Positions 1-8,226 of a stretch of 64,000 bases of DNA are shown here, in pieces. The translations under genes were made by a program, and so were the position numbers. Below the pieces are notes generated by a model. The model did not search any database and was not told the DNA's origin. It saw only the letters and a program-made list of their open reading frames with translations. Positions within the stretch are counted from its first letter, which is position 1; each line of letters starts with the position of its first letter. Source of the DNA: Acinetobacter lwoffii (GTDB lineage: Bacteria > Pseudomonadota > Gammaproteobacteria > Pseudomonadales > Moraxellaceae); the NCBI RefSeq assembly GCF_002321025.1, contig NZ_DCLL01000033.1, positions 1-64,000 on the forward strand, read 5' to 3'.

Positions 1-33
1 AATTTGTCGTGTACAGAGATGAAAATGCAACAA

Positions 34-240
34 TTAAACTTTTTGAATTAGCAAGGTATCCGTCTGATTATTGCTTTTCGGATTCGAATGTTTATTCACA
101 ATTTTGATATTCCCCTCTGACTCTAAAGACTCGCAGAGCTCCACCACCTTTTGCATATCTTCAGCCTTAATGCCTACGCCGAGGATTAATTTTTTTCCGG
201 CTTCTAATTGGCTAATTTTTGTTTGAATTTTATCTAACAC
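34..240 (-). CDS. small conserved protein of unknown function (68 aa)
   Basis: Short soluble protein with a regular amphipathic look; no signal peptide or membrane segment is visible. It starts with GTG. The start is supported by an AGGAGA Shine-Dalgarno sequence about 6 nt upstream, which makes a real gene likely despite the length. It is divergent from psiE and shares the roughly 170 bp region between them. I do not recognise a domain. It could be one of the many small Acinetobacter-specific proteins. Function unknown. Confidence 0.6.
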   Translation of the reverse strand: MLDKIQTKISQLEAGKKLILGVGIKAEDMQKVVELCESLESEGNIKIVNKHSNPKSNNQTDTLLIQKV

Positions 241-346
241 TTTTTTCTCCTATTTATTCAATGTACCACCCATACAATATAGCAATTTAGTCTAAAATAA
301 GCGCAAAAGTTCAAATAATTTAATCTTTATTTTTCATTCAATCATT

Positions 347-364
347 CTGTGCATGATCTTTGCA
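347..364 (+). promoter_or_regulatory. possible Pho box upstream of psiE
   Basis: Two imperfect 7-bp direct repeats, CTGTGCA and CTTTGCA, are separated by TGAT. This gives the 11-bp period of a PhoB site (consensus repeat CTGTCAT with 4-bp spacers). A TATTCT at 369-374 could be the -10. psiE is a known PhoB target in E. coli. The match is partial, so this is a candidate only. Confidence 0.35.
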
Positions 365-413
365 CGCTATTCTGTAACTATCTTTATTTCACATGAAAAA
401 TCAGGAGGATAAT

Positions 414-911
414 ATGTCTAAATCACGTCCGAAAATTGAAAAATTTGAAGCGCTCCTCGACCGTCTTGGTAATCTTGCTGTAGAAAGCTTTCATTATATT
501 GCGCTGTTTATTATTGGCTGTATGGTGATCTGGTCCGCTGGCCATACGGTCATCGACATTCTGACCGTCAAACAGTTCGCCACCATTGACGACATTCTTC
601 TGTTGTTTATTTATCTGGAACTGGGTGCCATGGTCGGCATCTATTTTAAAACCAACCATATGCCAGTACGTTTCCTGATTTATATTGCCATTACTGCACT
701 GACCCGTTTGCTGATTGCAGATATTCAACACACGCATAAAGCCAGCATGGATCTGGTGATTATTACCGGTTCGATTCTGATTCTGGCCTTTGCGATATTA
801 GTGGTGCGCTATGCCTCATGGACCTATCCATCCGTGATCCGTGACAAACATAGTGAAAAGCCATTGCCACTCGGTAAAACACCGCGCCCAGAAGATGATG
901 AATTGGCCTAG
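414..911 (+). CDS. psiE: PsiE family phosphate-starvation-inducible membrane protein
   Basis: Inner-membrane protein of about 165 aa with four predicted helices, at about residues 28-50, 59-80, 85-104 and 112-134. The first is followed by the family's Asp-Ile-Leu stretch, and the tail is hydrophilic. The exact role of PsiE is unknown; in E. coli it is induced by phosphate starvation. I chose the ATG at 414 because AGGAGG lies about 5 nt before it. An in-frame ATG at 393 would place that ribosome binding site inside the gene. A possible Pho box sits upstream at 347-364. The gene is monocistronic. Confidence 0.85.
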   Translation: MSKSRPKIEKFEALLDRLGNLAVESFHYIALFIIGCMVIWSAGHTVIDILTVKQFATIDDILLLFIYLELGAMVGIYFKTNHMPVRFLIYIAITALTRLLIADIQHTHKASMDLVIITGSILILAFAILVVRYASWTYPSVIRDKHSEKPLPLGKTPRPEDDELA

Positions 912-997
912 TCTTTTAAGCCCTCTTTTTTTTTGCACTTCAGCTTAAAGTAATACTTAAGCCTCGTTCAGGGTTTAGGACTATTTATCTCAAGCAA

Positions 998-1043
998 CCT
1001 CTCCCTTGCGTAGCAGTGCTACTCATCTCCTCACAGGAGAGGG
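998..1043. repeat. extragenic palindromic repeat
   Basis: A nested inverted repeat. The outer arms are CCTCTCC and GGAGAGG. One inner palindrome is GTAGCA-G-TGCTAC, and a second hairpin is TCTCCT-CAC-AGGAGA. It lies between psiE and the convergent RcnB-like gene. It resembles the CTCTCC/GGAGAG palindromes at 59512-59587 and may be a REP-like unit or a bidirectional transcription end. Confidence 0.45.
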
Positions 1044-1109
1044 AACTATTTTGGTCTTTTTAGTTATTTACGCTTATTACTGAATTATTCGTTCAGAATT
1101 TAAAGCAGT

Positions 1110-1562
1110 TTAACGATTCGGCATCAGTACATAGCGTCCGTTTTCATAAATCCAGTAGCTGCCACGTGGCGGTGCTGGTAGTCCTAAACGCTGCCAATCG
1201 GTAATTACCGTATATCTCGAACTTTCAATCCGGGCAACATTCGGATCACCATTGACCCAGCTATAACTATTCGAATTTTGATAAATGGTGGTCGGTGCCT
1301 GATACTGAATATTTAATCCACTTTGACTCTGCGCAGGCGGATAACCCCAATGTGGTGGTCGTTGCGGGTAATGTGGTCGCGGTGGCAGTGGACGTTGCGG
1401 ATAATGCTGCCGTGGTGGATCATAAGATCGTGGTGCGCTGCGATAATTCGGTACAGATCGGTCTACACCACCATAACCCACCCAGGCATTGCCAGCCATC
1501 GTCTGTGCAGAAGCCCCCAATAGCAAAGCAGCGAATATTGCACTCGATAGTACGATTCTCAT
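1110..1562 (-). CDS. RcnB-like secreted protein
   Basis: A 150-aa protein with a Sec signal peptide (about residues 1-23, ending near TMAG). A Pro/Tyr/Arg/His-rich low-complexity middle follows (about 30-85, repeated PRPHYPQRP-type units). The C-terminal domain contains DWQRLGLPAPPRGSYWIY and matches the RcnB family pattern of Asp-Trp, Gly-Leu, Pro-Pro-Arg-Gly and a final Tyr-Val-Leu. RcnB in E. coli is a periplasmic modulator of Ni/Co efflux. A metal role here is inference only; no rcnA is nearby. The gene is isolated. Confidence 0.6.
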   Translation of the reverse strand: MRIVLSSAIFAALLLGASAQTMAGNAWVGYGGVDRSVPNYRSAPRSYDPPRQHYPQRPLPPRPHYPQRPPHWGYPPAQSQSGLNIQYQAPTTIYQNSNSYSWVNGDPNVARIESSRYTVITDWQRLGLPAPPRGSYWIYENGRYVLMPNR

Positions 1563-1742
1563 TTGAGCTTCCTCCGAATAATCTGCTTATATTTTAAACA
1601 AAATAGATGCAGAAAATATGGATAAGCTCGTTGGAGCTGCAATTTTTTGTAATGCGCTTGCCTATTTTCAATCTGACAGGCACGTCGGCAGGCTGCTGCT
1701 TTATGCTAAAATTGCTTTTTTTAATGTTTCGAGTTGAATACT

Positions 1743-2201
1743 GTGTCTGATTTAAATTTCGATCGTTTACATGAATATTTTTCTAAAGTACCAAGTGTTC
1801 AGAAAGAACGGATTGATAGCTATGGTTCAGATGGCAAACAGGCATGGTGGTTTAAGTTCCAGATCAATGTAGATCATCCGCTGGCTTGGCAAACTGTGCA
1901 AGAACTAGGTCATGTCCTGAATTATATTTCTAAAAATGAACGTCTCCCAACTCAGTTTCTTCCAGTTTCGCCACCGCCATATATGAATGGTGTAGCCAAA
2001 GATTTCCTGTCTTGGGTAATCCAGTGTAATCACGCAGATTTCCCGCCAGATGTGGTTTGTGACTGGTTAGAAGCGCGTCTGCCAAATCCAGTCGATGATG
2101 AAACCCAATGGAAAATTAAAACCGATATTTCTGAGCTGGATGAATTAACGGATAAAGAGCTGGATCAGCTGGTTCCACCGAATCCAGAATCAAAAAGCTG
2201 A
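1743..2201 (+). CDS. conserved hypothetical protein (about 152 aa)
   Basis: A soluble acidic protein with no signal peptide or membrane segment and several aromatic patches (AWWFKF, FLSWVIQ). The start is uncertain. GTG at 1743 gives a protein beginning MSDLNFDRL, while TTG at 1734 adds three residues. Neither has a strong Shine-Dalgarno sequence. The C-terminal 30 residues are rich in Asp/Glu and Pro. I do not recognise a named domain. It is convergent with the PLD-family gene, and the two share the palindromic region 2205-2282. Confidence 0.6.
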   Translation: MSDLNFDRLHEYFSKVPSVQKERIDSYGSDGKQAWWFKFQINVDHPLAWQTVQELGHVLNYISKNERLPTQFLPVSPPPYMNGVAKDFLSWVIQCNHADFPPDVVCDWLEARLPNPVDDETQWKIKTDISELDELTDKELDQLVPPNPESKS

Positions 2202-2204
2202 TCA

Positions 2205-2282
2205 TAAAAAATCTCCCTAAATCCCTCTTTTTCAAAGAGGGACTTTCCTCCCTTTAAAAAAAGAGAAGTCAGGAGGGATTTA
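2205..2282. terminator. palindromic repeat / likely bidirectional terminator
   Basis: A perfect 9-bp hairpin, TCCCTCTTT-TTC-AAAGAGGGA (2222-2242), lies inside weaker outer arms that begin at AATCTCCCT and end at AGGAGGGATT. It separates two convergent genes and has A/T runs on both sides. That fits bidirectional termination, and its look also fits a dispersed palindromic repeat. Confidence 0.5.
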
Positions 2283-2285
2283 AAA

Positions 2286-3749
2286 TCAAAACGTTGACCA
2301 GCCGCTCCATTCCATAAAGCGATACAGCCAATATTTAAAGAATGAGTTTTCTGCATATTGCGTGTAGTCCACACTCATAGAACGGCCATTCAGATTTGAC
2401 CATGCCCCCTCAAAATATTGCTGGGCCTCCCTGAAAACTTCAGCCTGAGGTTGACCGACCACGCGCATATTGGTTTCTAGATTATAGTTTTTCAAATTGC
2501 GCACCGTAAAATTGGCCGAACCTAAAATCATTTCAGCTTGCTGAGCGCTGCGCTTCATTAGTATTTTGCTATGACATTGCTCACCCTGAGTACGACACCA
2601 GCGCACCTCGATACCTGCCTCGTGCAATTCTGAAGCCACCTGCCGGTTTGGAATTCCATTCTTTTCACGGCCAAAAGCATCTTTATTTGGGTCGAGTAAA
2701 ATCCGGACTTTGACACCACGTTCATGGGCCGCGATCAGACTTTTGATAATTTTGCGCTCAGACAGATAAAACATCGCCAGATCAATCTGCTCATTGACTT
2801 TCGCCGTCTGAATCAGATTCAGAATTGCATCATAAATGGCTTTTTCAGTCAGCACCTGAGCTTGTGGCTGGCTGCTGTCTGCCTGAAAATCTCCGGCGAC
2901 AATGGCTGGCATATTCGCTTGTGACATCCTGCCCACAGACAGTTCTGTTTTCAGAATATCGACGGCTGTGCTGCCCCAGACCAATAAGCCAATATTGGAA
3001 TGCCGCGAACTGCCATCATGCGGGTTCATGGACGTGACCAGTGCTTTCCAGCCTTGATCGGTATCCACCACCATGGTTTTGCGATGATTGGCTTTAAAGT
3101 TAAATAAATCAAAATAACTGCGCAGAGTAATTTTTTCTGTTCCAAATGGATTCGGCAACCAGCCTGTTTCCGGATTATTGCCAATGCCCTGGCAACAGAT
3201 ATACCAGAAGCCTGACCAGCTTGGATTGGAAGCCCGCAACGGCGTCAGATTGGTTTCAATGACATCGATGCCGTGCTGACGTAATTCCCGATACTGCTCG
3301 GATCTAATCCCGCCATAAACTGAATTGATCGGATCGGTAATAAACTTGATTTCCACCTCAGGCTGCAGCAGACGCTTACTGATTAAAGCATCACTCAGCT
3401 GTTGACTCAGTGCCTGATGCTGCTGCGTAGATGCACCGGTTTGCTGATTAAATAAAAACATGTCCAGCACAATCAGTGATTTGGCTTCTTCAATCATTTT
3501 CAGCATTTCATTAAAAATGCGATGATCTAAATGCTGTTTTCCTTCGGCATCCAGATAAGTCTGATCGGCTAGAAATTTGACTTCGGCATGACGCAACTTG
3601 CCCGTGTAATTCAGACCTTCCGGCAAAGGCTTATACGTGTGGTAGATCGCCGAAGCCAGATAACCCACGGCCAGCATACTAATGATCAAAGTCGCATAAC
3701 GGCGATTCGACCAGTTCAATTTATTGTGAATTCGTTGAAAGATACGCAT
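2286..3749 (-). CDS. phospholipase D / cardiolipin synthase-like membrane-anchored protein
   Basis: A 487-aa PLD-superfamily protein. An N-terminal membrane anchor (about residues 18-37) is followed by two HKD half-sites. The first is complete: HRKTMVVD near residue 221. The second reads HSKILMKR near 393, with Arg where the motif's Asp is usual, followed by the expected GSANFT. Family members transfer phosphatidyl groups or cleave phosphodiesters, and this architecture is near that of cardiolipin synthases. The missing Asp and the large spacing leave the substrate open. It lies downstream of znuD and is separated from it by a terminator hairpin. Confidence 0.7.
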   Translation of the reverse strand: MRIFQRIHNKLNWSNRRYATLIISMLAVGYLASAIYHTYKPLPEGLNYTGKLRHAEVKFLADQTYLDAEGKQHLDHRIFNEMLKMIEEAKSLIVLDMFLFNQQTGASTQQHQALSQQLSDALISKRLLQPEVEIKFITDPINSVYGGIRSEQYRELRQHGIDVIETNLTPLRASNPSWSGFWYICCQGIGNNPETGWLPNPFGTEKITLRSYFDLFNFKANHRKTMVVDTDQGWKALVTSMNPHDGSSRHSNIGLLVWGSTAVDILKTELSVGRMSQANMPAIVAGDFQADSSQPQAQVLTEKAIYDAILNLIQTAKVNEQIDLAMFYLSERKIIKSLIAAHERGVKVRILLDPNKDAFGREKNGIPNRQVASELHEAGIEVRWCRTQGEQCHSKILMKRSAQQAEMILGSANFTVRNLKNYNLETNMRVVGQPQAEVFREAQQYFEGAWSNLNGRSMSVDYTQYAENSFFKYWLYRFMEWSGWSTF

Positions 3750-3754
3750 AAGAA

Positions 3755-3787
3755 AAAACCTAACCCAATATACTCAGGCTAGGTTTT
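3755..3787 (-). terminator. Rho-independent terminator after znuD
   Basis: AAAACCTA (3755-3762) pairs with TAGGTTTT (3780-3787). In the minus-strand transcript a T-run follows the hairpin. It lies between the znuD stop (3856) and the start of the PLD-family gene (3749), so the two are likely separate transcripts. Confidence 0.5.
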
Positions 3788-3855
3788 ATCTTATGATTTT
3801 TCAAGTAGATTTCAGTGAGATCTAGATGATTTGATCGATTATTTCAGTAGACCTG

Positions 3856-5964
3856 TTAGAAATCATACTGCACGCCGACGGTAAAGTTGCGGCCGACTTG
3901 CGGAATATTCGACAGGAAGGAAGTATGTGAATACACCTGATCATCAAGCAGGTTATTGGCCTTGAAATAAACACGATAAGCATTGTTATCTGCAAGGTTA
4001 TTGGCATAACTCAGGCCAACATTCACCATATTGTAGCCTTGGGTTTCATCTTCATAGCTGGCGATTTTGTCCTGATTAAAGACATGATAATACTCAGCCA
4101 AACCTGACCAGCCATTGGCAAAGTCTGCTTCGACTTTAGTGCCTAAGCGACCTGCAGGTACACGTGGTGCATTCTCAGCTTCAATCTTGCCACGTACATA
4201 GTCCCCAAAGACGCTGAGCTTATACATATCATTGATCTGATACCCGGCTTGTGCTTCTGTACCATAGAATCTGGCTTTGTCTTGGGTATAGTCGACCAAG
4301 CGGAAGTCACCTTCACTATCAGTCGTTGAACCATAAATATAATTATCAAACCAGTTGTGATAGACATGCACGTGATAATCCAATTTATCGCCTTCATAAT
4401 GCAGACCTAATTCAAGATTATTTGATTTCTCGACATCCAGATCTTCATTCCCTCGCTCATAAGTATTGGTTGCGAAGTGAATCCCGTCTGCATAGAGTTC
4501 CTGAGCAAGTGGCAAACGTTGTTGATGTGAACCCACTACAGAAAGCTTATAGTTTGGTGCAAATTCCCAATTGGCAGCCGTGGATGCAGATACACCTGTA
4601 TCGGAATAATCTTTTTTACGACGAGAGTCGACATCCACTTTTTGATGCTCAACGCGTGCGCCCAACTCAACATGCACATCGCCAAGTTGCTTATGCTCTA
4701 ACCCAAATAAACTGTATTTTTCAGTTTTGGTATCAGGCATCACGACAGCCTCATGGAAATGGTCATCATGTGGCTCTAATTGACCTTAAAGATCAATCTT
4801 TTGTTGGCTATATTGCGCTCCAACTACACCTTCCCAACCTGCAACTGGCACATGTACCAACTCTAGACGACTATCATAACCCTTACTTTTAAAGTTACTG
4901 ATGATTTCATTTTCTTCCAGTTCATCATGTTCATAGTCAGTAAAACTGGCATGTGCACGTAGTTTTTCTACACCGGCAAAAGGGTTATTCAGTTCGGTAC
5001 GCAGATCATAACGATGTGACTCTAAATCGACCCACGGTCCGCCATGCGCATGTTCGCCTTCTTCAGTACCATCATCATGTGGAGGACATGCCAATTGATT
5101 GCGATCATTCTCATCAGGCCCACAACCATGATATTCATGACTATGTCCCGGCAAGCCATATTGATCCTGACGGTTACTATAGGACAATCCAACAAAAGCA
5201 CGGTCATGAATCCATGCTCCACCAATATTGACTGTCTGCCCTTCAGTAAAAGTATTGCCCACACGACGTTCTTTATGAAAGTGTGAGTGATCTCCATGCG
5301 GCTCTTCTACTACATAATCCGGCGCAATATAATCATTGGCTTTACGCTTTGAGCCTTCTACCCGCAAAGCAAAGTTTTCACCAATACCCGCTGTCACACC
5401 AGCACTTGCCAGTTTTTCATCACTGCCTGAATTATAACGCAGGCCGACCGTACCTTCCAGACCACCTTCAGGCATTTGAGTTGGGATTTTTTGATCAGTG
5501 ACATTCACCAACCCACCGACTGTACCGGCACCATAAAGCAATGTAGATGGACCGCGAATCACTTCGACCTGTTTCGCCATAATCGGATCAACGGTGACAG
5601 CATGGTCAGGAGACAAAGTGGATACATCCGCTGTTTCAGAAGCATGCTGCAACACTTTCACGCGTGGACCATCTTGACCACGAATCACCGGACGGCTTGA
5701 GCCTGAACCATATTGATTAGAATAAACACCAAGCTCATCTGCCAAGGCATCACCAATGGTAGTGGCACGTTCAGACAGCGCTTTCTGATCCACGACCTGA
5801 TCCGCAACCGCAAAATCCGCCGCAGTCTGCACCAATGGATGAGCTTGCACCTGAATCGTGTCCATGGTCTGAACCGGGATAGAAGATGAGGATTGCTCTG
5901 CAAATACTGTAGGCGCAACTACAGCAAAAATTGACAATGTTATTAGATTCTTAGGGAAGGACAT
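3856..5964 (-). pseudogene. znuD: ZnuD-type zinc TonB-dependent outer-membrane receptor, interrupted by an in-frame stop
   Basis: The full frame is 702 codons. Codon 393 (4788-4786) is TAA, and the same frame continues to a typical C-terminus ending in Phe (VGVQYDF). Nothing is shifted. Residues 1-22 form a signal peptide, followed by a plug (VIRGQDGPRV, EVIRGPSTLLYGAGTVGG) and a beta-barrel. Three His-rich loops are visible: EEPHGDHSHFH; the region from LPGHSHEYHG to EEGEHAHGG, including a Cys pair; and, after the stop, EPHDDHFHE. Such loops bind zinc in ZnuD. A Zur box sits upstream. ATP-dependent uptake partners are not in the window. Either a recent nonsense mutation, readthrough, or a sequencing error explains the stop. 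A 392-aa product would lack most of the barrel. Confidence 0.85.
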
Positions 5965-5994
5965 GACCGAAGCTCAAATTCAGTAATCTGGATG

Positions 5995-6013
5995 AATGTT
6001 ATAATATAACATT
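5995..6013. promoter_or_regulatory. Zur box (zinc uptake regulator operator) of znuD
   Basis: AATGTTATAATATAACATT is a perfect 19-bp palindrome with one central base. It matches the gammaproteobacterial Zur consensus (ATGTTATANTATAACAT core). It lies 31 bp before the znuD start, where it would overlap the promoter. This predicts repression by Zur-Zn and induction in zinc starvation. Confidence 0.88.
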
Positions 6014-6105
6014 TCATTGTTTTTGCAATCCTTTACGACACTCAGTGATATATTTTATCAAATGGAGCGTAAAACTCCGTCCTTCATGACAGAGATATAA
6101 GTGAC

Positions 6106-6122
6106 ACGACATAAAATGTCGT
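6106..6122. repeat. perfect inverted repeat at the left end of the first tnpB element
   Basis: ACGACAT-AAA-ATGTCGT is a 7-bp stem with a 3-nt loop, followed two bases later by a T8 run. It may be the left-end hairpin recognised by a TnpA, or a terminator shielding tnpB from read-in. Confidence 0.55.
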
Positions 6123-6174
6123 TGGATTTTTTTTAAATTCACACTTTTAATTTAACATGAGCTAATATAAGCCC

Positions 6175-7236
6175 ATGAAAACACTTAAATTACGAATAAA
6201 AGACAAACATTGCAAGGTGCTAGACCAATTAGCATCTGAGGTGAACTTTGTCTGGAATTATGTCAATGATTTAGGGTTCAAACATTTAAAAAGAAAAGGT
6301 GAATTTCTATCAGCTTACGATGTATCGAAATACACAAAAGGCGCATCTAAAGAATGCAGCCTACATAGTCAAACCATTCAGGCTGTGACAGAAGAATTAG
6401 TAACAAGACGCAAGCAATTCAAAAAAGCAAAGCTAAAATGGCGTGTAAGTAACAAGAAATCAGCAAGGCGCTCTCTTGGTTGGATACCCTTTAAAAAAGT
6501 AGCCATCAAATCTGCTGATGGATCTGTTCAATACGGTAAGCACCAATTCAAGCTATGGGACAGCTACGGATTAAGCCAATACAGCATTAAAACAGGCGCA
6601 TTCGTTGAGGATGCTCGCGGGCGCTGGTATGTCTGCCTGGTGGTGGATAGCCCTAAAGCTGAGAAACCCACCACTACCAAAGCGATTGGTATTGATCTTG
6701 GCTTAAAAGATATTGCGACCTGTTCGGATGGAACTATCATTTCCAATCCCAAGTTCTATCGAAAATATGAACAGAAACTAGGAATTGCTCAACGAGCGAG
6801 AAATAAAAAGCGTGTCCGTGCATTACACGCCAAAATTGCAAACTGTCGTAAAGACCATTTGCACAAGGCCAGCACCCAACTGGTGAGGGAGAATGCACTG
6901 ATTGTTGTAGGTGACTTGAGTGCGAAGAAACTGCTCAAAACCAGGATGGCGAAGTCGGTCCTGGATACAGGATTTTCAGCACTCAAAACAATGCTCAAGT
7001 ATAAATGCGAGAACGCAAGCGTATTGTTTGAAGAAGTCAATGAGTCCTATACCACCCAGATCTGCTCGTGCTGTAAGCAAATATCAAGCAGTAGTCCGAA
7101 AGGTAGGGTTGATCTTGGAATGAGAGAATGGACATGCCAGAACTGCGGTACAGCCTGGCAGCGGGATTTAAATTCTGCCCTGAACATTCTTGCGCTTGGG
7201 CATAAGCGTCTAGAAGTAGGAATCTCCCTCTTTTAA
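6175..7236 (+). CDS. tnpB: TnpB RNA-guided nuclease with rearranged RuvC-II
   Basis: A 353-aa TnpB. RuvC-I is IGIDLGLKD with Asp174. RuvC-III is DLNSALNIL with Asp331. A CX1-2C...CX2C zinc ribbon lies between them (Cys297/Cys300, Cys321/Cys324). The usual catalytic Glu of the 'VVEDL' motif is absent: the sequence reads VVGDLS at 244-249. Instead an acidic residue is present just before the zinc ribbon (Glu290 in EVNESYTTQ), where canonical TnpBs have Pro (VDPKYTSQ). This matches the described TnpB subgroup with a relocated RuvC-II glutamate, so activity may be kept. The start ATG is at the left end of the element. The 3' end probably overlaps the guide RNA. Confidence 0.85.
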   Translation: MKTLKLRIKDKHCKVLDQLASEVNFVWNYVNDLGFKHLKRKGEFLSAYDVSKYTKGASKECSLHSQTIQAVTEELVTRRKQFKKAKLKWRVSNKKSARRSLGWIPFKKVAIKSADGSVQYGKHQFKLWDSYGLSQYSIKTGAFVEDARGRWYVCLVVDSPKAEKPTTTKAIGIDLGLKDIATCSDGTIISNPKFYRKYEQKLGIAQRARNKKRVRALHAKIANCRKDHLHKASTQLVRENALIVVGDLSAKKLLKTRMAKSVLDTGFSALKTMLKYKCENASVLFEEVNESYTTQICSCCKQISSSSPKGRVDLGMREWTCQNCGTAWQRDLNSALNILALGHKRLEVGISLF

Positions 7237-7253
7237 GAAGGAGAGGATGTCAA
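7120..7253 (+). ncRNA. predicted omega (reRNA) guide RNA of the first TnpB
   Basis: By family knowledge, TnpB guide RNA derives from the 3' part of tnpB plus the right end, and its guide is the flank just past the element. Here the scaffold would end at GGATGTCAA (7253) and the guide would start with TAGAATGTCC at 7254. The 5' limit is a guess. Confidence 0.35.
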
Positions 7254-7299
7254 TAGAATGTCCTTTGAATATTTTTGATTACATTAAAACATCATTTTT

Positions 7300-8064
7300 A
7301 TGCCTTTTACCTTGTCGCATGCTGTGCTTGCTCCCCCTATTTCATATTTGACTGGGAATAGACTCCCTGTTGCTGCGCTGGCCATTGGGAGCATGGTTCC
7401 CGATCTACATCGTCTGTTTACTCATACTAATTCTAATATTACCCATTTATGGTCTTCGTTGATTCATCCGGATCTCTGGATTGGTCTGGCTTTTTGCGCA
7501 GTCTGGTACCTAATTTACCGGCCCGTGATTTACCGTTTCATCGGTATTCAGCATGATTTAAAGATTCACAATATCCTTTCAGCACTAAAATTCATCCTGG
7601 TGATGTGTCTTGCACTCATCATTGGTACAGCCACCCATTTAATCTGGGATGGACTGACTCACGTCGATTTTCGAACTTTTGCCTTCCATGACGTCTTAGC
7701 CCAACATTTTCAGTTGTTTGGACAAAGTTATCCGCTGCACCGGATTTTACAGATTGGTACCTCAGTGATTGTCTTGCCTCTTATCTTGTGGATGAGCCTG
7801 CATTACTATAAAACTCATCAGCAATATCTTGCAGTCAGCCTAAGAATCAAGTCTTTCGCCTGGGGCTTATTGCTCTTTTCTATATTTACCGGCCTATTTT
7901 CGGTCTGGGATTATGCGCGCTATATTTCTACGGAAGTCTGGCAATCGGACCTCTATTATTTTACTGGTCGCTCTATCAATGAATTTAGTCAAGGCTTTTT
8001 GATCACCTTCAGTCTGGGCTGTTTATTGTTTTTATTTTTAGACAGAGATCGCAGGATGGGTTAA
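7300..8064 (+). CDS. DUF4184 family membrane protein
   Basis: A 254-aa integral membrane protein starting MPFTLSHA, the characteristic DUF4184 opening. It continues with GSMVPDLHR and HLIWDGLTH, His/Asp pairs that resemble those of YbcI/LexA-like membrane metal-dependent hydrolases. About six hydrophobic segments follow, and the C-terminus is Arg/Asp-rich. A metal-binding role is inferred from the spaced His and Asp residues. Its biological function is unknown. It begins 46 bp after the tnpB right end, so the insertion lies in its upstream region. It is followed by the aspS promoter region. Confidence 0.7.
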   Translation: MPFTLSHAVLAPPISYLTGNRLPVAALAIGSMVPDLHRLFTHTNSNITHLWSSLIHPDLWIGLAFCAVWYLIYRPVIYRFIGIQHDLKIHNILSALKFILVMCLALIIGTATHLIWDGLTHVDFRTFAFHDVLAQHFQLFGQSYPLHRILQIGTSVIVLPLILWMSLHYYKTHQQYLAVSLRIKSFAWGLLLFSIFTGLFSVWDYARYISTEVWQSDLYYFTGRSINEFSQGFLITFSLGCLLFLFLDRDRRMG

Positions 8065-8123
8065 ACAAAGCACTGGCTTTGCGCCTATTCACTTTAAAAT
8101 GATATTGTTTTTGACCCAAGTTC

Positions 8124-8152
8124 TTGTGACAACATGCCCAAAGAGGCATAAT
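8124..8152 (+). promoter_or_regulatory. candidate sigma70 promoter of aspS
   Basis: TTGTGA (8124-8129) and CATAAT (8147-8152) are separated by 17 bp. They lie about 75 bp upstream of the aspS start codon. The spacing is ideal and both hexamers are close to consensus. No other strong candidate was seen in this interval. Confidence 0.45.
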
Positions 8153-8226
8153 CCTACCTTTACTCAAAGCGGTACGCTGTTTACGTATTCGCTGACCTTA
8201 ACCCATATAGTTGGATTTCTAACGCT

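Larger units (their letters stand above)
6054..7253 (+). mobile_element. stand-alone tnpB element (IS200/IS605-like, no tnpA)
   Basis: This element carries only tnpB. The right end is recognisable. After the tnpB stop an imperfect hairpin (CTCC at 7224-7227 with GGAG at 7240-7243) is followed by GGATGTCAA, a typical right terminus ending at 7253. The left end is less certain. It includes the hairpin ACGACAT-AAA-ATGTCGT (6106-6122) and perhaps GGAG/CTCC near 6064-6077, after an AT-rich TTTAT at 6054. With no transposase it must be mobilised in trans. It sits between znuD and the DUF4184 gene. Confidence 0.6.

Noticed and set aside
3..107. Plus-strand open frame running in from the left edge (34 codons, then stop)
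   Set aside because: It could be the tail of an upstream gene, but it overlaps the minus-strand gene 34-240, which has a good ribosome binding site. With no left context I cannot decide, so I did not list it.
4743..4800. Frameshift explanation for the split znuD
   Set aside because: The codons on both sides of the TAA are in the same frame through to GTG at 4743, so a single stop codon, not a frameshift, separates the halves.
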